Below, piece after piece: positions 17,687-27,641 of a stretch of DNA of 64,000 nt. The stretch is taken from contig NZ_QCYG01000004.1 in the NCBI RefSeq assembly GCF_003072065.1, positions 124,001-188,000 on the forward strand, written 5' to 3'. Made by a program: the position numbers and the translations under genes. The stretch is from Thalassorhabdomicrobium marinisediminis (GTDB lineage Bacteria > Pseudomonadota > Alphaproteobacteria > Rhodobacterales > Rhodobacteraceae). How positions within the stretch are numbered: position 1 is the stretch's first letter; every line of letters starts with the position of its first letter. The notes under the pieces were generated by a model. That model was not told where the DNA came from and did no database searches. It was given only the letters and a program-made list of their open reading frames with translations.

Positions 17687-20236
17687 GTGCAGAAAATAAT
17701 CACGTTGAAAGACCTGTGCCTTGTCACCAAGACCGCGCCCATGGCGTCGGACGTCCACGGCGGGCGGGCGAAATGTCTGCAACGGTTGATCCGGCTGGAC
17801 ATGCCCGTGCCAACGACCGTCGCGCTGTCCTTTGACGCGGTGCGCAGCATCGCGGCGGGGCAGGGCGTCGAGAGCAGCCAGATCCTGCGCTATTTTGGCC
17901 CCGGGCCGCTGTTGTCCGTGCGGCCCAGCAGTATGGACCCCGATTGGGGCGGGCCGGGGGCGATCCTCAACATCGGGATGAACGACGCCAAACATGCCGA
18001 ACTGGTCGAGCTGATCGGCGAGGAGGCCGCGACGCTCACCTACATGACGCATATCCAGACCTTCGCCGTCGACATCGCTCGGCTGGACGCGGAAGAGTTT
18101 CACATCCCTGACCGTCCCGGCACCGATTCCCTTCGCGCCATGCTCGCGGCCTACGAATCGGAGATGGACGAGGAGTTTCCGCAGGACGTGGGCGCGCAAC
18201 TGGCGAGCGTTCTGCGGTCCATGGCCCGCGCGTGGGAGGGGACCACCGCCCGGCTGTTGCGACAGGCCAAAGGCGCACCGGCGGATGCGGGACTGGGGCT
18301 GGTGGTGCAGGAAATGGCGCTGCCCATGGGGCCCGGCGTCTCCGGCTCTGGTGTGATGCAATTCATCGACAGCGCCACGGGCACGCGCAAGATCAATGGC
18401 CGCTTTGTCCCGCAGGTCAGCCACAGCGCCGGGCTGCGCGATCAGGCGGGCGCCCTGTATCTGACCCGCGATCCGCGCGGCCCCTCGCTAGAGGATCAGG
18501 CGCCGGAAGCCTTCCGGCAGCTTATCGCGTTCGGCGCTTTGGGACGGGACCGCTTGCGCGAGGAGATGGAGATTAAGTTCATCCTCGAAGACGGGCGGCT
18601 GGCGATTCTCGATGCGGTCCGGGCCCAGCGGTCCAGCCGTGCCGACGTGCGGGTGGCCGTCGATCTCGCGCTGTCGGGCGTGATCTCGCAGGATGAAGCG
18701 GTGATGCGGGTGAAGCCGACCGCGCTGTCGGAGCTGTTGCACCGGCAGATCGCAAGCGACGCCGAGCGGGATTTTCTGGCCAACGGGATCGCCGCCAGCC
18801 CCGGCGCGGCCTCGGGGCGTCTGGTTTTCACCGCAAGCGAAGCGCAGGCCAGCGCCGCCCGCAGCGAGCCCTGCATCCTGATCCGGCGCGAGACGACGCC
18901 GGAGGACATTCGCGGCATGCACGCCTCGGTCGCGGTGGTCACCCTGCGCGGCGGCATCACCAGCCACGCGGCGGTGATCGGTCGCGGCATGGGATTGCCC
19001 TGCATCGTGGGCGCGGCCGATATCGATATTGATGAGCGCAAGCGCCAGATCACCGTGCCCGACGGGCGCACCCTGAACGCGGGCGACATGATCACGGTGG
19101 ACGGCACCAAGGGGCAGCTTCTGGCCGGAACGCCGAAGATGCACGAAGCTGCCCTTGATGACGCCTTCCAGACGCTTCTGGCTTGGGCCGACGAGGCCCG
19201 CGACATCGGGATCCGCGCCAATGCGGACACGCCCGCCGACGCCCAGACCGCGCGGAACTTTGCCGCGCAGGGGATCGGGCTGTGCCGGACCGAACACATG
19301 TTCTTCCATGGGGAACGTGTCGATCTTATGCGCGAAATGATCTTCGCCGAAACGCCCACCGGGCGCGCTTCGGTGTTGGAACGTCTGCTGCCGCTGCAAC
19401 GGTCGGACTTCACCGAGTTGTTCCGCATCATGCAGGGCCAGCCGGTCTGCATCCGCCTGTTCGACCCGCCGCTACACGAATTTCTGCCGGCGGGCAAATC
19501 CGGCAAGCGCGAACTGGCCGAGCTTCTGGACGTGCCGCTGGCGCAGGTGATCAGCCGAGTCGAGGATCTGTCGGAATACAACCCCATGCTGGGCATGCGG
19601 GGCGTCCGCCTTGGCATAACGGTGCCGGAAATCTACGAGATGCAGGCCCGCGCGATATTTGAGGCTACGGTCGCCATCGGGGAAGAGGGCGACGCGGTCG
19701 TGCCCGAGATCATGATCCCCTTGGTGAGCGCCATGCGCGAGGTCGAGCTGGTGCAATCGCGTGTCGATGCCGTGGCCGCCGCTGTTCGCGCCGAGACCGG
19801 CGTCGATTTCACCTATCGGCTGGGCGTGATGGTCGAAACCCCGCGCGCGGCCCTGCGCGCCGAGGATATCGCCCAGCACGCGGCCTTCCTGTCGTTCGGA
19901 ACCAATGACCTGACCCAGATGACCTATGGTCTTTCGCGGGACGACGCGGGCAAATTCATGTCCGACTACGTCAACCAGCGCGTCTATGAGGAAGATCCGT
20001 TTCACACACTCGACCTCGATGGCGTGGGGGAGTTGCTGAAACTGGGCGCGGAACGGGGCCGGCAGGGGCGCCCCGACGTCACGCTTTCGATCTGCGGCGA
20101 GCATGGCGGGCACACGAATGCCATCGCTTTTTGCCGCGCGCAGGGATTCGATTACGTCTCTTGCTCACCGTTCCGGGTGCCTGTGGCGCGTCTTGCGGCG
20201 GCTCAGCTTGCCCTGGCCGATAAAATCGGCAGATAA
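17687..20236 (+). CDS. ppdK: Pyruvate phosphate dikinase with divergent ATP-grasp domain
   Basis: An 849-residue protein with PPDK domain order: ATP-grasp-like N-terminal half, swivelling phosphohistidine domain (GGITSHAAVIGRGMG near residue 420) and a PEP/pyruvate TIM barrel with RLFDPPLHEFLP, PMLGMRGVRLG, SFGTNDLTQM and the catalytic cysteine in SICGEHGG. The C-terminal half is canonical. The N-terminal half is not: the usual GGKGANL reads GGRAKCL, SVRSGA...SMPGMMDT reads SVRPSSMDPDWGGPGA, and the LQTR motif near the domain end reads LDAVR. ATP binding may therefore differ. GTG 17687 is chosen for the AGAAGGG site; ATG 17660 is an alternative. It follows glyS by about 70 bases. Confidence 0.88.
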   Translation: MQKIITLKDLCLVTKTAPMASDVHGGRAKCLQRLIRLDMPVPTTVALSFDAVRSIAAGQGVESSQILRYFGPGPLLSVRPSSMDPDWGGPGAILNIGMNDAKHAELVELIGEEAATLTYMTHIQTFAVDIARLDAEEFHIPDRPGTDSLRAMLAAYESEMDEEFPQDVGAQLASVLRSMARAWEGTTARLLRQAKGAPADAGLGLVVQEMALPMGPGVSGSGVMQFIDSATGTRKINGRFVPQVSHSAGLRDQAGALYLTRDPRGPSLEDQAPEAFRQLIAFGALGRDRLREEMEIKFILEDGRLAILDAVRAQRSSRADVRVAVDLALSGVISQDEAVMRVKPTALSELLHRQIASDAERDFLANGIAASPGAASGRLVFTASEAQASAARSEPCILIRRETTPEDIRGMHASVAVVTLRGGITSHAAVIGRGMGLPCIVGAADIDIDERKRQITVPDGRTLNAGDMITVDGTKGQLLAGTPKMHEAALDDAFQTLLAWADEARDIGIRANADTPADAQTARNFAAQGIGLCRTEHMFFHGERVDLMREMIFAETPTGRASVLERLLPLQRSDFTELFRIMQGQPVCIRLFDPPLHEFLPAGKSGKRELAELLDVPLAQVISRVEDLSEYNPMLGMRGVRLGITVPEIYEMQARAIFEATVAIGEEGDAVVPEIMIPLVSAMREVELVQSRVDAVAAAVRAETGVDFTYRLGVMVETPRAALRAEDIAQHAAFLSFGTNDLTQMTYGLSRDDAGKFMSDYVNQRVYEEDPFHTLDLDGVGELLKLGAERGRQGRPDVTLSICGEHGGHTNAIAFCRAQGFDYVSCSPFRVPVARLAAAQLALADKIGR

Positions 20237-20301
20237 TTGCCTGCAAAGGGCGCGTGAAAAGTCTGTTTGCGAACAGTGCGTTACAAGTTGACGTTGCGGT
20301 A

Positions 20302-20319
20302 ATGCTGCAGGTGCAGCAT
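20302..20319. promoter_or_regulatory. Palindromic operator resembling PhaR sites
   Basis: ATGCTGCAGGTGCAGCAT is a palindrome with eight-base arms around two bases, 115 bases before the cell wall hydrolase gene. The core CTGC-N4-GCAG is close to the CTGC-N3-GCAG sites found here before phaP and phaR. A TTGACG hexamer lies ten bases upstream at 20288-20293. Assignment to PhaR is inference. Confidence 0.5.
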
Positions 20320-20434
20320 GATTTGGCCCACCTGTCGGGCCGGAAACTGGACGGAATCACCTCAGTCGCTTAAACGGCAAGTCGCTTGCGTGGGGCAGGC
20401 AAACGACTGGTACGGATTGAGGAAGACTTCGACG

Positions 20435-21088
20435 ATGGTAAAACAATTTTTCGCGGCTGCCGCTACGGCTGCCGGTTTCGTTCTTGCGACCTTGGCACCA
20501 GCACAGGCCGATACTGTTCTTCAGGCGCGTCTTGGCGCTCTCTTGGGTCAGGAACGCGCTGCAATCCAGGAAGTTCCCAACGTGCGCCTTGCAGCCCTCA
20601 CGGCGGTTCCACCCGCCTCGGCCCGCAACCTGCAGACCGCGCCCGGCACGATCACTTATGACCGCGCCTTTCTGGCCGCCCAGCCTGTCGCCACCGGCGG
20701 CGAACAGTGGCAGTGTCTGGCCGAAGCGCTCTACTTCGAGGCGCGCGGCGAAAGCGTTGAGGGCATGTTCGCCGTGGGTGAGGTGATCCTCAACCGTGTC
20801 GACTCGGCCCGCTATCCCAGCTCGCTCTGTGGCGTGATCAATCAGGGCACCGGCCGCCGCTATGCCTGCCAGTTCACCTATACCTGTGATGGCAACGCCG
20901 AAGTCATCGCCGAGCCCGCCGCTTGGCGTCGCGTGGGCAAGGTCGCCCGCATGTTGATCGACGGCGCGCCGCGCACGCTGACCAACGGCGCGACCCACTA
21001 TCACACCCGTGCGGTGAACCCCCGTTGGGCGCGCGTGTTCCCGCGCACGACGACCATCGGTTCGCACCACTTCTATCGTCAGGGTTAA
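20435..21088 (+). CDS. SleB-type cell wall hydrolase
   Basis: A 217-residue exported protein with a signal peptide (cleavage near AQA-DT) followed after about 70 residues by a Hydrolase_2 (SleB/CwlJ-like) domain: CLAEALYFEARGES, the catalytic glutamate region of this family, then VILNRVDSARYPSSLCGVINQG, CQFTYTCDG and HYHTRAVNPRWA. Members cut peptidoglycan as lytic transglycosylase-like enzymes. The ATG follows GAGGAAG. The 198-base upstream region carries the palindrome at 20302. Substrate and physiological role in a non-sporulating bacterium are unknown. Confidence 0.88.
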   Translation: MVKQFFAAAATAAGFVLATLAPAQADTVLQARLGALLGQERAAIQEVPNVRLAALTAVPPASARNLQTAPGTITYDRAFLAAQPVATGGEQWQCLAEALYFEARGESVEGMFAVGEVILNRVDSARYPSSLCGVINQGTGRRYACQFTYTCDGNAEVIAEPAAWRRVGKVARMLIDGAPRTLTNGATHYHTRAVNPRWARVFPRTTTIGSHHFYRQG

Positions 21089-21207
21089 GGCCCACACCTT
21101 TGCACCACATGATCGCGCCGCTTCTGCTGGACAGGGCGGCGTGTTCTTTCTTGTGGCGCATGCAGCGGCTGGCTATGCCTGCGGCAAATGACTTGCGGGG
21201 ATATTGC

Positions 21208-22113
21208 ATGAGCAGCGACACCAGACTGGCCTTCGCCCATCCATCCGAGCGCGCCGAAGCGACGGCACCGGAGCACTCCGGCGGGCTGCGCGACCGGATT
21301 TCCCTGCGCGACTATATCCGCGAGGTCGAGATCGGCGCCTTCCAGCAAGAGCGTGGCACCCTGCAACGGGTCCGCTTCAACGTGGTGGTCGAGGTCGCGG
21401 CCATGTCCGGTGCGATCGACGACGATGTGGACCGCATCCTGTCCTATGACCGCGTAACCGAGGCGATTGACGCGGAACTGGGCACCGATCGGATCAACCT
21501 TCTGGAAACCCTTGCCGCTCGCGTGGCCGACCGCATCCTGCTTGAGCCTCAGGCGTTGCGGGTCTTCGTGCGGATCGAGAAGATCGATCGCGGCCCCTAT
21601 TCTCTGGGCGTCGAGATCGTGCGCGAGACTGGCGGCACGGACGAAGCTGCCACACCGGTCGAGGCGCCGCAGCCCCGTGTGGTTTTCCTGAGCGCCGACA
21701 GGGTGTTGCGCGGCGACCTTCACGCGATCATCGACGCCTGCGACGACGATGCCATGCAGCTGATCCTCTGCGTTGACGCCCCCGATCTGCCGCGCGCCAA
21801 AGCGCAGACGTCCGCCGCCCAGCGGCACATCGACCTGTTGGCCATCGAACAGAACGCCTGGGTCCTTGCCGCACGGGACAGCCGGTGCCACGTGGTCGGC
21901 ACGCGCACGGAACTGGATTGGGCGATGAAGAACGGACAGATTTGCGTCTGGGCTCCGGCCAAATTGGTGCAGGACGCCTCCGACGCGCCGCAGGACGCCA
22001 GCGACGCGCTGGCCCTTGCCACGTGGTTCGCGGAGCAGATGCAGGCGGCAGAGCTCGTGACCGTGGGCTGCCGCGCGCCCGAAACCACGCTCTCTACGCG
22101 AGAGATCGCGTGA
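21208..22113 (+). CDS. folB: Dihydroneopterin aldolase with a C-terminal extension
   Basis: FolB makes 6-hydroxymethyl-7,8-dihydropterin in folate synthesis. Residues 30-145 form the aldolase fold (DYIREVEIGAFQQERG, LSYDRVTEAIDAEL, the LLETLAARVADRIL helix, and RIEKIDRG with the expected lysine). A normal FolB ends at about 120 residues; this protein has 301. The extra 150 residues (from about RVVFLSADRV) form an alpha/beta-looking domain of unknown function with three cysteines. No stop or frameshift separates the two parts. The gene overlaps folP by four bases (GTGA), so the folate enzymes are coupled. Confidence 0.85.
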   Translation: MSSDTRLAFAHPSERAEATAPEHSGGLRDRISLRDYIREVEIGAFQQERGTLQRVRFNVVVEVAAMSGAIDDDVDRILSYDRVTEAIDAELGTDRINLLETLAARVADRILLEPQALRVFVRIEKIDRGPYSLGVEIVRETGGTDEAATPVEAPQPRVVFLSADRVLRGDLHAIIDACDDDAMQLILCVDAPDLPRAKAQTSAAQRHIDLLAIEQNAWVLAARDSRCHVVGTRTELDWAMKNGQICVWAPAKLVQDASDAPQDASDALALATWFAEQMQAAELVTVGCRAPETTLSTREIA

Positions 22114-23105
22114 CCTATTACCGCCCGATCCCCATGAGCGACCCGCACCGGCCAAAGGAGGCCCGAACGCTCGCGGGGGGATGGTGCTGGTTCACCCATG
22201 CCGAACGGATCGCGCGTGGACGGCAAGGCGAAGTGGTGCCTGTGGCCGACATCCCGGAGGACGTTCTGCAGCGTCTGACCGACCCCCGCGCCGCCATTGC
22301 CGGCCTGTCGATGACGCGGCCGCAGATCATGGGGATCCTCAACGTCACGCCCGACAGTTTCTCCGACGGGGGCCGGTTCGACGCGCCCGAAGCGGCCCTT
22401 GCGCAGGCGGGCCGGATGATCGACGCGGGGGCCGACATCCTCGACATCGGCGGCGAAAGCACGCGCCCGGGGGCGGAGACGGTCGACCCCGCGCAAGAGG
22501 TTGCGCGCACCGCCCCAGTCGTCGCAGCGATCCGGCAGCGCCATAAAGTGCCGATCTCCATCGACACCCGCAAGGCCGAGGTGGCCCACGCGGCGCTGGA
22601 GGCCGGGGCGACGCTGGTGAACGACGTGGCCGCGCTTACCTACGAGGGCGACATGGCGCAGACGGTCGCCTCATCCGGGGCACCGGTCTGTCTGATGCAC
22701 GCACAGGGCGATCCGGCGACGATGCAGGACGCGCCGCACTACGAGGATGTGGTGCTGGACGTCTATGATTTCCTGTCCGACCGTGTGGCAGCCGCCGCAG
22801 CGGCGGGAATTCGCCGCGACCGGATCGTGGTGGATCCGGGGATCGGTTTCGGCAAGACCCTTGAGCACAATCTGACGCTGCTGAAAAACCTGTCGATTTT
22901 TCATGGGCTTGGCTGCCCTGTGCTGCTGGGTGCCTCGCGCAAGCGGTTCATCGGCACGCTGGGGAATGCACCGCAGGCCCACGACCGGACGTCCGGCTCG
23001 GTTGCCGTAGCGCTGCACGGGGTGCGCCACGGTGTTCAAATTCTGCGGGTCCATGATACATACGCCACCAGACAGGCGCTGAGCCTGCATCAGGCACTTA
23101 ACTAG
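22110..23105 (+). CDS. folP: Dihydropteroate synthase
   Basis: Condenses 6-hydroxymethyl-dihydropterin diphosphate with p-aminobenzoate; target of sulfonamides. The TIM barrel has MGILNVTPDSFSDGG, DIGGESTRPGA, SIDTRKAEVA, VNDVAAL, DPGIGFGKT and LLGASRKRFIG. I choose GTG 22110, which overlaps the folB stop and gives a start MTYYRP as in relatives; ATG 22134 is an alternative ten residues shorter. A roughly 65-residue N-terminal stretch precedes the barrel. It lies 18 bases before glmM. Confidence 0.95.
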   Translation: MTYYRPIPMSDPHRPKEARTLAGGWCWFTHAERIARGRQGEVVPVADIPEDVLQRLTDPRAAIAGLSMTRPQIMGILNVTPDSFSDGGRFDAPEAALAQAGRMIDAGADILDIGGESTRPGAETVDPAQEVARTAPVVAAIRQRHKVPISIDTRKAEVAHAALEAGATLVNDVAALTYEGDMAQTVASSGAPVCLMHAQGDPATMQDAPHYEDVVLDVYDFLSDRVAAAAAAGIRRDRIVVDPGIGFGKTLEHNLTLLKNLSIFHGLGCPVLLGASRKRFIGTLGNAPQAHDRTSGSVAVALHGVRHGVQILRVHDTYATRQALSLHQALN

Positions 23106-23123
23106 GAACGGGACGGGCAGCCC

Positions 23124-24479
23124 ATGGCGCGCAAATTTTTCGGAACCGACGGCGTGCGCGGCACGGCCAACAAATATCCCATGACCGCCGAAATGGCGCT
23201 GCGGATCGGTGCGGCGGCGGGGCGGTATTTTCGCAACGACGGCTCGAACGGGCACCGCGTGGTGATCGGCAAGGACACCCGCCTCTCGGGCTATATGTTC
23301 GAAAACGCGCTGACCGCGGGGCTGACCAGCACCGGGATGAACGTGCTGCTGCTCGGGCCCGTGCCCACGCCGGCGGTGGGGATGCTCACGACATCGATGC
23401 GGGCCGATCTTGGCATCATGATTTCCGCAAGCCACAATCCCGCGCAGGACAACGGCATCAAGTTTTTCGGCCCCGACGGGTTCAAGCTGTCCGACGATGC
23501 GGAAAGCGAGATCGAGCGCCTGCTGGAAGGCGAAGTCGAGCCGGCACAGGCCACCAACATAGGCCGCGCCAAACGGATCGACGACGGCCGGTTCCGCTAC
23601 GCCGAACGGATCAAGGCGACCTTCCCGCACGGGATGCGTCTGGACGGGCTGAAGGTGGTGATCGATTGCGCCCATGGTGCGGGCTACAAGGTCGCGCCCG
23701 AAGTGTTGTGGGAACTCGGCGCCACGGTGATCCCTGTCGGCACCGACCCCAATGGCTACAACATCAACGAGAATTGCGGCTCCACCAGCCCGCGCACGGC
23801 CGCCGAAGCGATTGTCACCCACGGGGCGGACGTGGGCATCTCGCTCGACGGGGACGCCGACCGCGTGATGATCCTTGACGAGAACGGACAGGTCGCCGAC
23901 GGCGACCAGATCATGGGGCTTTTCGCCACCCGCTGGGCCGAACAGGACCGGCTGCGCGGCGGCACGCTGGTGGCGACGGTGATGTCGAACCTCGGGTTGG
24001 AGCGGCATCTGGACGAGCGGGGGCTGACCCTGAAGCGCACCGCCGTGGGCGACCGCTACGTGGTCGAGGCCATGCGCGCGGGCGGGTTCAACCTTGGCGG
24101 CGAACAATCGGGCCATATCGTGATGACCGACTACGCCACCACCGGCGACGGGTTGCTGGCCGGGTTGCAGTTCCTCTCGGCGATGGTCGAGACCGGGCGT
24201 CCCGCGTCCGAGCTGTCGCGCGTGTTCGAGACGGTGCCACAACTGCTGCAGAACGTGCGTTTTGAAGAGGGCGCGGACCCCTTGGCGCAAGCGCCCGTCA
24301 AAGCCGCGATTGCCGAAGCCGAGGCGACGCTCAACGGGCAGGGGCGCTTGCTGATCCGCAAGTCAGGCACCGAGCCGCTGATCCGGGTGATGGCAGAATG
24401 CACCGACGACGGGTTGCTGGCCCAAGTGGTCGACGGGATCGTGGCCGAAGTGGCCGCCGCCTCCTCGGTCAACGGCTGA
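23124..24479 (+). CDS. glmM: Phosphoglucosamine mutase
   Basis: Interconverts glucosamine-6-phosphate and glucosamine-1-phosphate for UDP-GlcNAc, peptidoglycan and lipopolysaccharide synthesis. 451 residues, the family length. Hallmarks: FFGTDGVRG at the start, phosphoserine loop [17 protein letters not shown] near residue 100, metal loop SLDGDADR near residue 240, sugar loop GGEQSGHI and the C-terminal phosphate-binding [12 protein letters not shown]. It follows folP closely, the common folP-glmM arrangement, and its 3' end overlaps the convergent DMT transporter gene by 11 bases. Confidence 0.97.
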   Translation: MARKFFGTDGVRGTANKYPMTAEMALRIGAAAGRYFRNDGSNGHRVVIGKDTRLSGYMFENALTAGLTSTGMNVLLLGPVPTPAVGMLTTSMRADLGIMISASHNPAQDNGIKFFGPDGFKLSDDAESEIERLLEGEVEPAQATNIGRAKRIDDGRFRYAERIKATFPHGMRLDGLKVVIDCAHGAGYKVAPEVLWELGATVIPVGTDPNGYNINENCGSTSPRTAAEAIVTHGADVGISLDGDADRVMILDENGQVADGDQIMGLFATRWAEQDRLRGGTLVATVMSNLGLERHLDERGLTLKRTAVGDRYVVEAMRAGGFNLGGEQSGHIVMTDYATTGDGLLAGLQFLSAMVETGRPASELSRVFETVPQLLQNVRFEEGADPLAQAPVKAAIAEAEATLNGQGRLLIRKSGTEPLIRVMAECTDDGLLAQVVDGIVAEVAAASSVNG

Positions 24480-25380
24480 AGCGCACCGCCCCCAGCAGGG
24501 TGCGCAGGCTGTTCCACTGGCTGATCGCCAGCCCCCCGAGGATCAAGAGCAGCGCCACGAAGAACCGCAGGGGTAGCACTTCGGACAGCACCCAAGCGCC
24601 GAAAAACATCGACCAGACCGGCACCTGGTAGTTCACCAGCGTCATGAACACGGGCCCGGCAGAACGGATCACCTGCACCCGCAGCAGGGCAGCAAGGGCG
24701 GTGGGCACGAGCCCGAGGAAAAGGATCGCGACGCCGGTCCTGTCGGCGTTCAGCGTCGGCACGCCTTCCAGCAAAAGCATGGCGGGGATCAGGCAGATCG
24801 CGCCCACGACCAAGCCAGACGCGGCCAGTGCCAGACTGTCCAACGGCGGGCAGCGCCGGGTGAGAATGGCGGCGAGCGCGTAGCTGAACGACGCGGCAAG
24901 GCAGGCCAGTTCGGGCAGGGCCAGCGTGCCGGAAGAGACGTCAAACGCCGCCGGACCGATCAGCACCGCCGCGCCGATGAAGCCGAAGACCACGCCGAAG
25001 GCCTTGCGCGCCGACATGCGATCATCGGTGAAGAAATGCGCCAGCGGCAGCACGAACAGGGGCAGGGCTGCCATGGAGATTCCGGCAAAGGCCGAGGGCA
25101 CATATTGTTGCCCCCAGGACAGCAGGGCGAAGGGCAGGGCGGTGTTGAGGACCCCCATGGGGACCAGATGCGCCCACATCCTATGCCCCCGAGGCAGGTG
25201 CCGGCCCATCGCGTGCAACAGCAGCACAAGCGTCACCGCCCCCAGCGTGGTACGCGCGCAGGCCACGGTCAAAGGGCCGTAGCCCTCAAGCGCGATGGAC
25301 ACCACCATGAAGGTGCCGCCCCAGATCAGTCCGAGGGTGAAGATCGAAAGCCAGTTCAGGGGCGTAGGCTGTGCGGTCAT
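24469..25380 (-). CDS. EamA/DMT-family transporter
   Basis: A 303-residue membrane protein with ten hydrophobic segments in two EamA repeats (first [16 protein letters not shown]..., second [19 protein letters not shown]...). Drug/metabolite transporters of this type export amino acids, nucleosides or other small molecules; the substrate is not readable. The stop overlaps the 3' end of glmM on the opposite strand by 11 bases. It is downstream of ilvC on the same strand but separated by about 150 bases containing two strong hairpins, so it may have its own promoter. Confidence 0.87.
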   Translation of the reverse strand: MTAQPTPLNWLSIFTLGLIWGGTFMVVSIALEGYGPLTVACARTTLGAVTLVLLLHAMGRHLPRGHRMWAHLVPMGVLNTALPFALLSWGQQYVPSAFAGISMAALPLFVLPLAHFFTDDRMSARKAFGVVFGFIGAAVLIGPAAFDVSSGTLALPELACLAASFSYALAAILTRRCPPLDSLALAASGLVVGAICLIPAMLLLEGVPTLNADRTGVAILFLGLVPTALAALLRVQVIRSAGPVFMTLVNYQVPVWSMFFGAWVLSEVLPLRFFVALLLILGGLAISQWNSLRTLLGAVRFSR

Positions 25381-25454
25381 GGGCGGACTTGTCGGTATGA
25401 GAAGATCTCGCGGCGGCGGCGACCGCGACTAAAAACAGGATCGTAAAACGAGGC

Positions 25455-25520
25455 GGTCGGCCCCTGTCGCAAACGGGGCCGACCTTGAAAGAAGTAAGGG
25501 GCCAGCGTGGCCGGCCCCTT
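25455..25520 (-). terminator. Two tandem hairpins downstream of ilvC
   Basis: On the minus strand, AAGGGGCC/GGCCCCTT arms (25496-25503 and 25513-25520) come first, twelve bases past the ilvC stop, then GGTCGGCCCC/GGGGCCGACC arms (25455-25464 and 25475-25484) followed by a short T run. The second is the better terminator candidate; neither has a long T tract. Confidence 0.55.
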
Positions 25521-25531
25521 GAGGTGTTCGA

Positions 25532-26557
<1,026 letters not shown>

Positions 26558-26687
26558 TTAATCCTTCGTTACAGTTGCGTTGGCGGCACTATGGGCGAGC
26601 GTCCGACAAGAAGCGAGTGGCGTTCCATTGAATTTCCGGCGTATAGTGAAGTTGTCATGCGCGTTTTGCGAGCTGTTAGGATTTATC

Positions 26688-27143
26688 ATGCTTGACGATC
26701 TGGATCGCCGCCTGTTGCGGCAGTTGCAGGCCGACCCGTCCCTGACGGCGGCGGAGCTTGGCGCGCGGGCGGGGGTGCCCCCGTTAAAGGCCAGCCGCCG
26801 GCTGGGGCGTTTGCAAGAGTTGGGAATCCTGCAGGGCCAGCACGCGGTCATCGATTGGCGCGCGCTGGGCTATGCGGTCGCGGTCTCGCTCCGGGTCACG
26901 CTCGACAAAGCCGAACCGCGCGCCTTCGACACATTTTTGGCCGCCGCACGGAAGTTGACGCATGTCACCGAGATCCAGACCTTTCTGGGCCGTGTCGACG
27001 TGCGCCTGAACGTGATCGCCCGCGATATGGCCCATTATCAGCAGATCTACCGCGAAGAGATCCTGCAATTGCCCCACATGGCAGATCTTGAAGCGCTGAT
27101 GACCGTGGCGACCCTGCACACCGATGAAAGCCTGCCCCTATGA
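26688..27143 (+). CDS. Lrp/AsnC family transcriptional regulator (first of a pair)
   Basis: A 151-residue regulator with an N-terminal winged helix (DDLDRRLLRQLQADPSLTAAELGARAG) and a C-terminal RAM ligand-binding domain (residues 65-145). TTAGGA precedes the ATG. Proteins of this family form octamers that bind amino acids and control neighbouring metabolic genes. It is divergent from ilvC and overlaps the second regulator gene by four bases. The HTH recognition helix (PLKASRRLGRLQELG) differs clearly from that of the partner. Confidence 0.92.
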   Translation: MLDDLDRRLLRQLQADPSLTAAELGARAGVPPLKASRRLGRLQELGILQGQHAVIDWRALGYAVAVSLRVTLDKAEPRAFDTFLAAARKLTHVTEIQTFLGRVDVRLNVIARDMAHYQQIYREEILQLPHMADLEALMTVATLHTDESLPL

Positions 27144-27592
27144 CGCTCGACGACCTCGACCGCGCCATTCTGGCCGCACTGCAACGCGACGCCACGCAGA
27201 CGGCCGCGGCCCTTGGCGGGCGCATCGGGCTCAGCCAGCCCGCAACATGGCGGCGCATCAAGCGCCTGCGCGAAGCGGGCGTGCTGGCCGGGCAACGGCT
27301 GGCGCTGGATGCTGAGAAGCTGGGCTTCGGCGTGACCGTCTTTCTGGGGGTGAAACTGGCGACCAAGGGCCGCGTCTCGCTTGAGGATTTCGAACGGGCG
27401 GTGGTGGCCATCCCCGAGGTGCAATTGGTCGAACACGTGCTGGGGCTTTACGACTACCGCCTGCGCGTGGTGGCCCGTGATCTTGCAGATTTCGAACGGG
27501 TCTTGCGGCGGCGGGTCATGACCCTGCCCGGTGTCGGCGATGTCGAGGCGAACGTTCTGCTGAGCGAGGAGCGCCGCCCCGGGCCGATTTAA
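27140..27592 (+). CDS. Lrp/AsnC family transcriptional regulator (second of a pair)
   Basis: A 150-residue regulator with the same two-domain layout: DLDRAILAALQRDATQTAAALGGRIGLSQPATWRRIKRLREAG as the winged helix and a RAM domain after residue 65. The ATG overlaps the stop of the preceding regulator gene, so the two are made together and could form mixed oligomers. It differs from the first protein along its whole length, so the duplication, if that is the origin, is old. The short gap to the diguanylate cyclase gene (49 bases) leaves open cotranscription. Confidence 0.92.
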   Translation: MTLDDLDRAILAALQRDATQTAAALGGRIGLSQPATWRRIKRLREAGVLAGQRLALDAEKLGFGVTVFLGVKLATKGRVSLEDFERAVVAIPEVQLVEHVLGLYDYRLRVVARDLADFERVLRRRVMTLPGVGDVEANVLLSEERRPGPI

Positions 27593-27641
27593 GGGTTTCG
27601 CAAGGATCGTGCCCTATCATGGGGCCACTCAAGAGGGTCCG

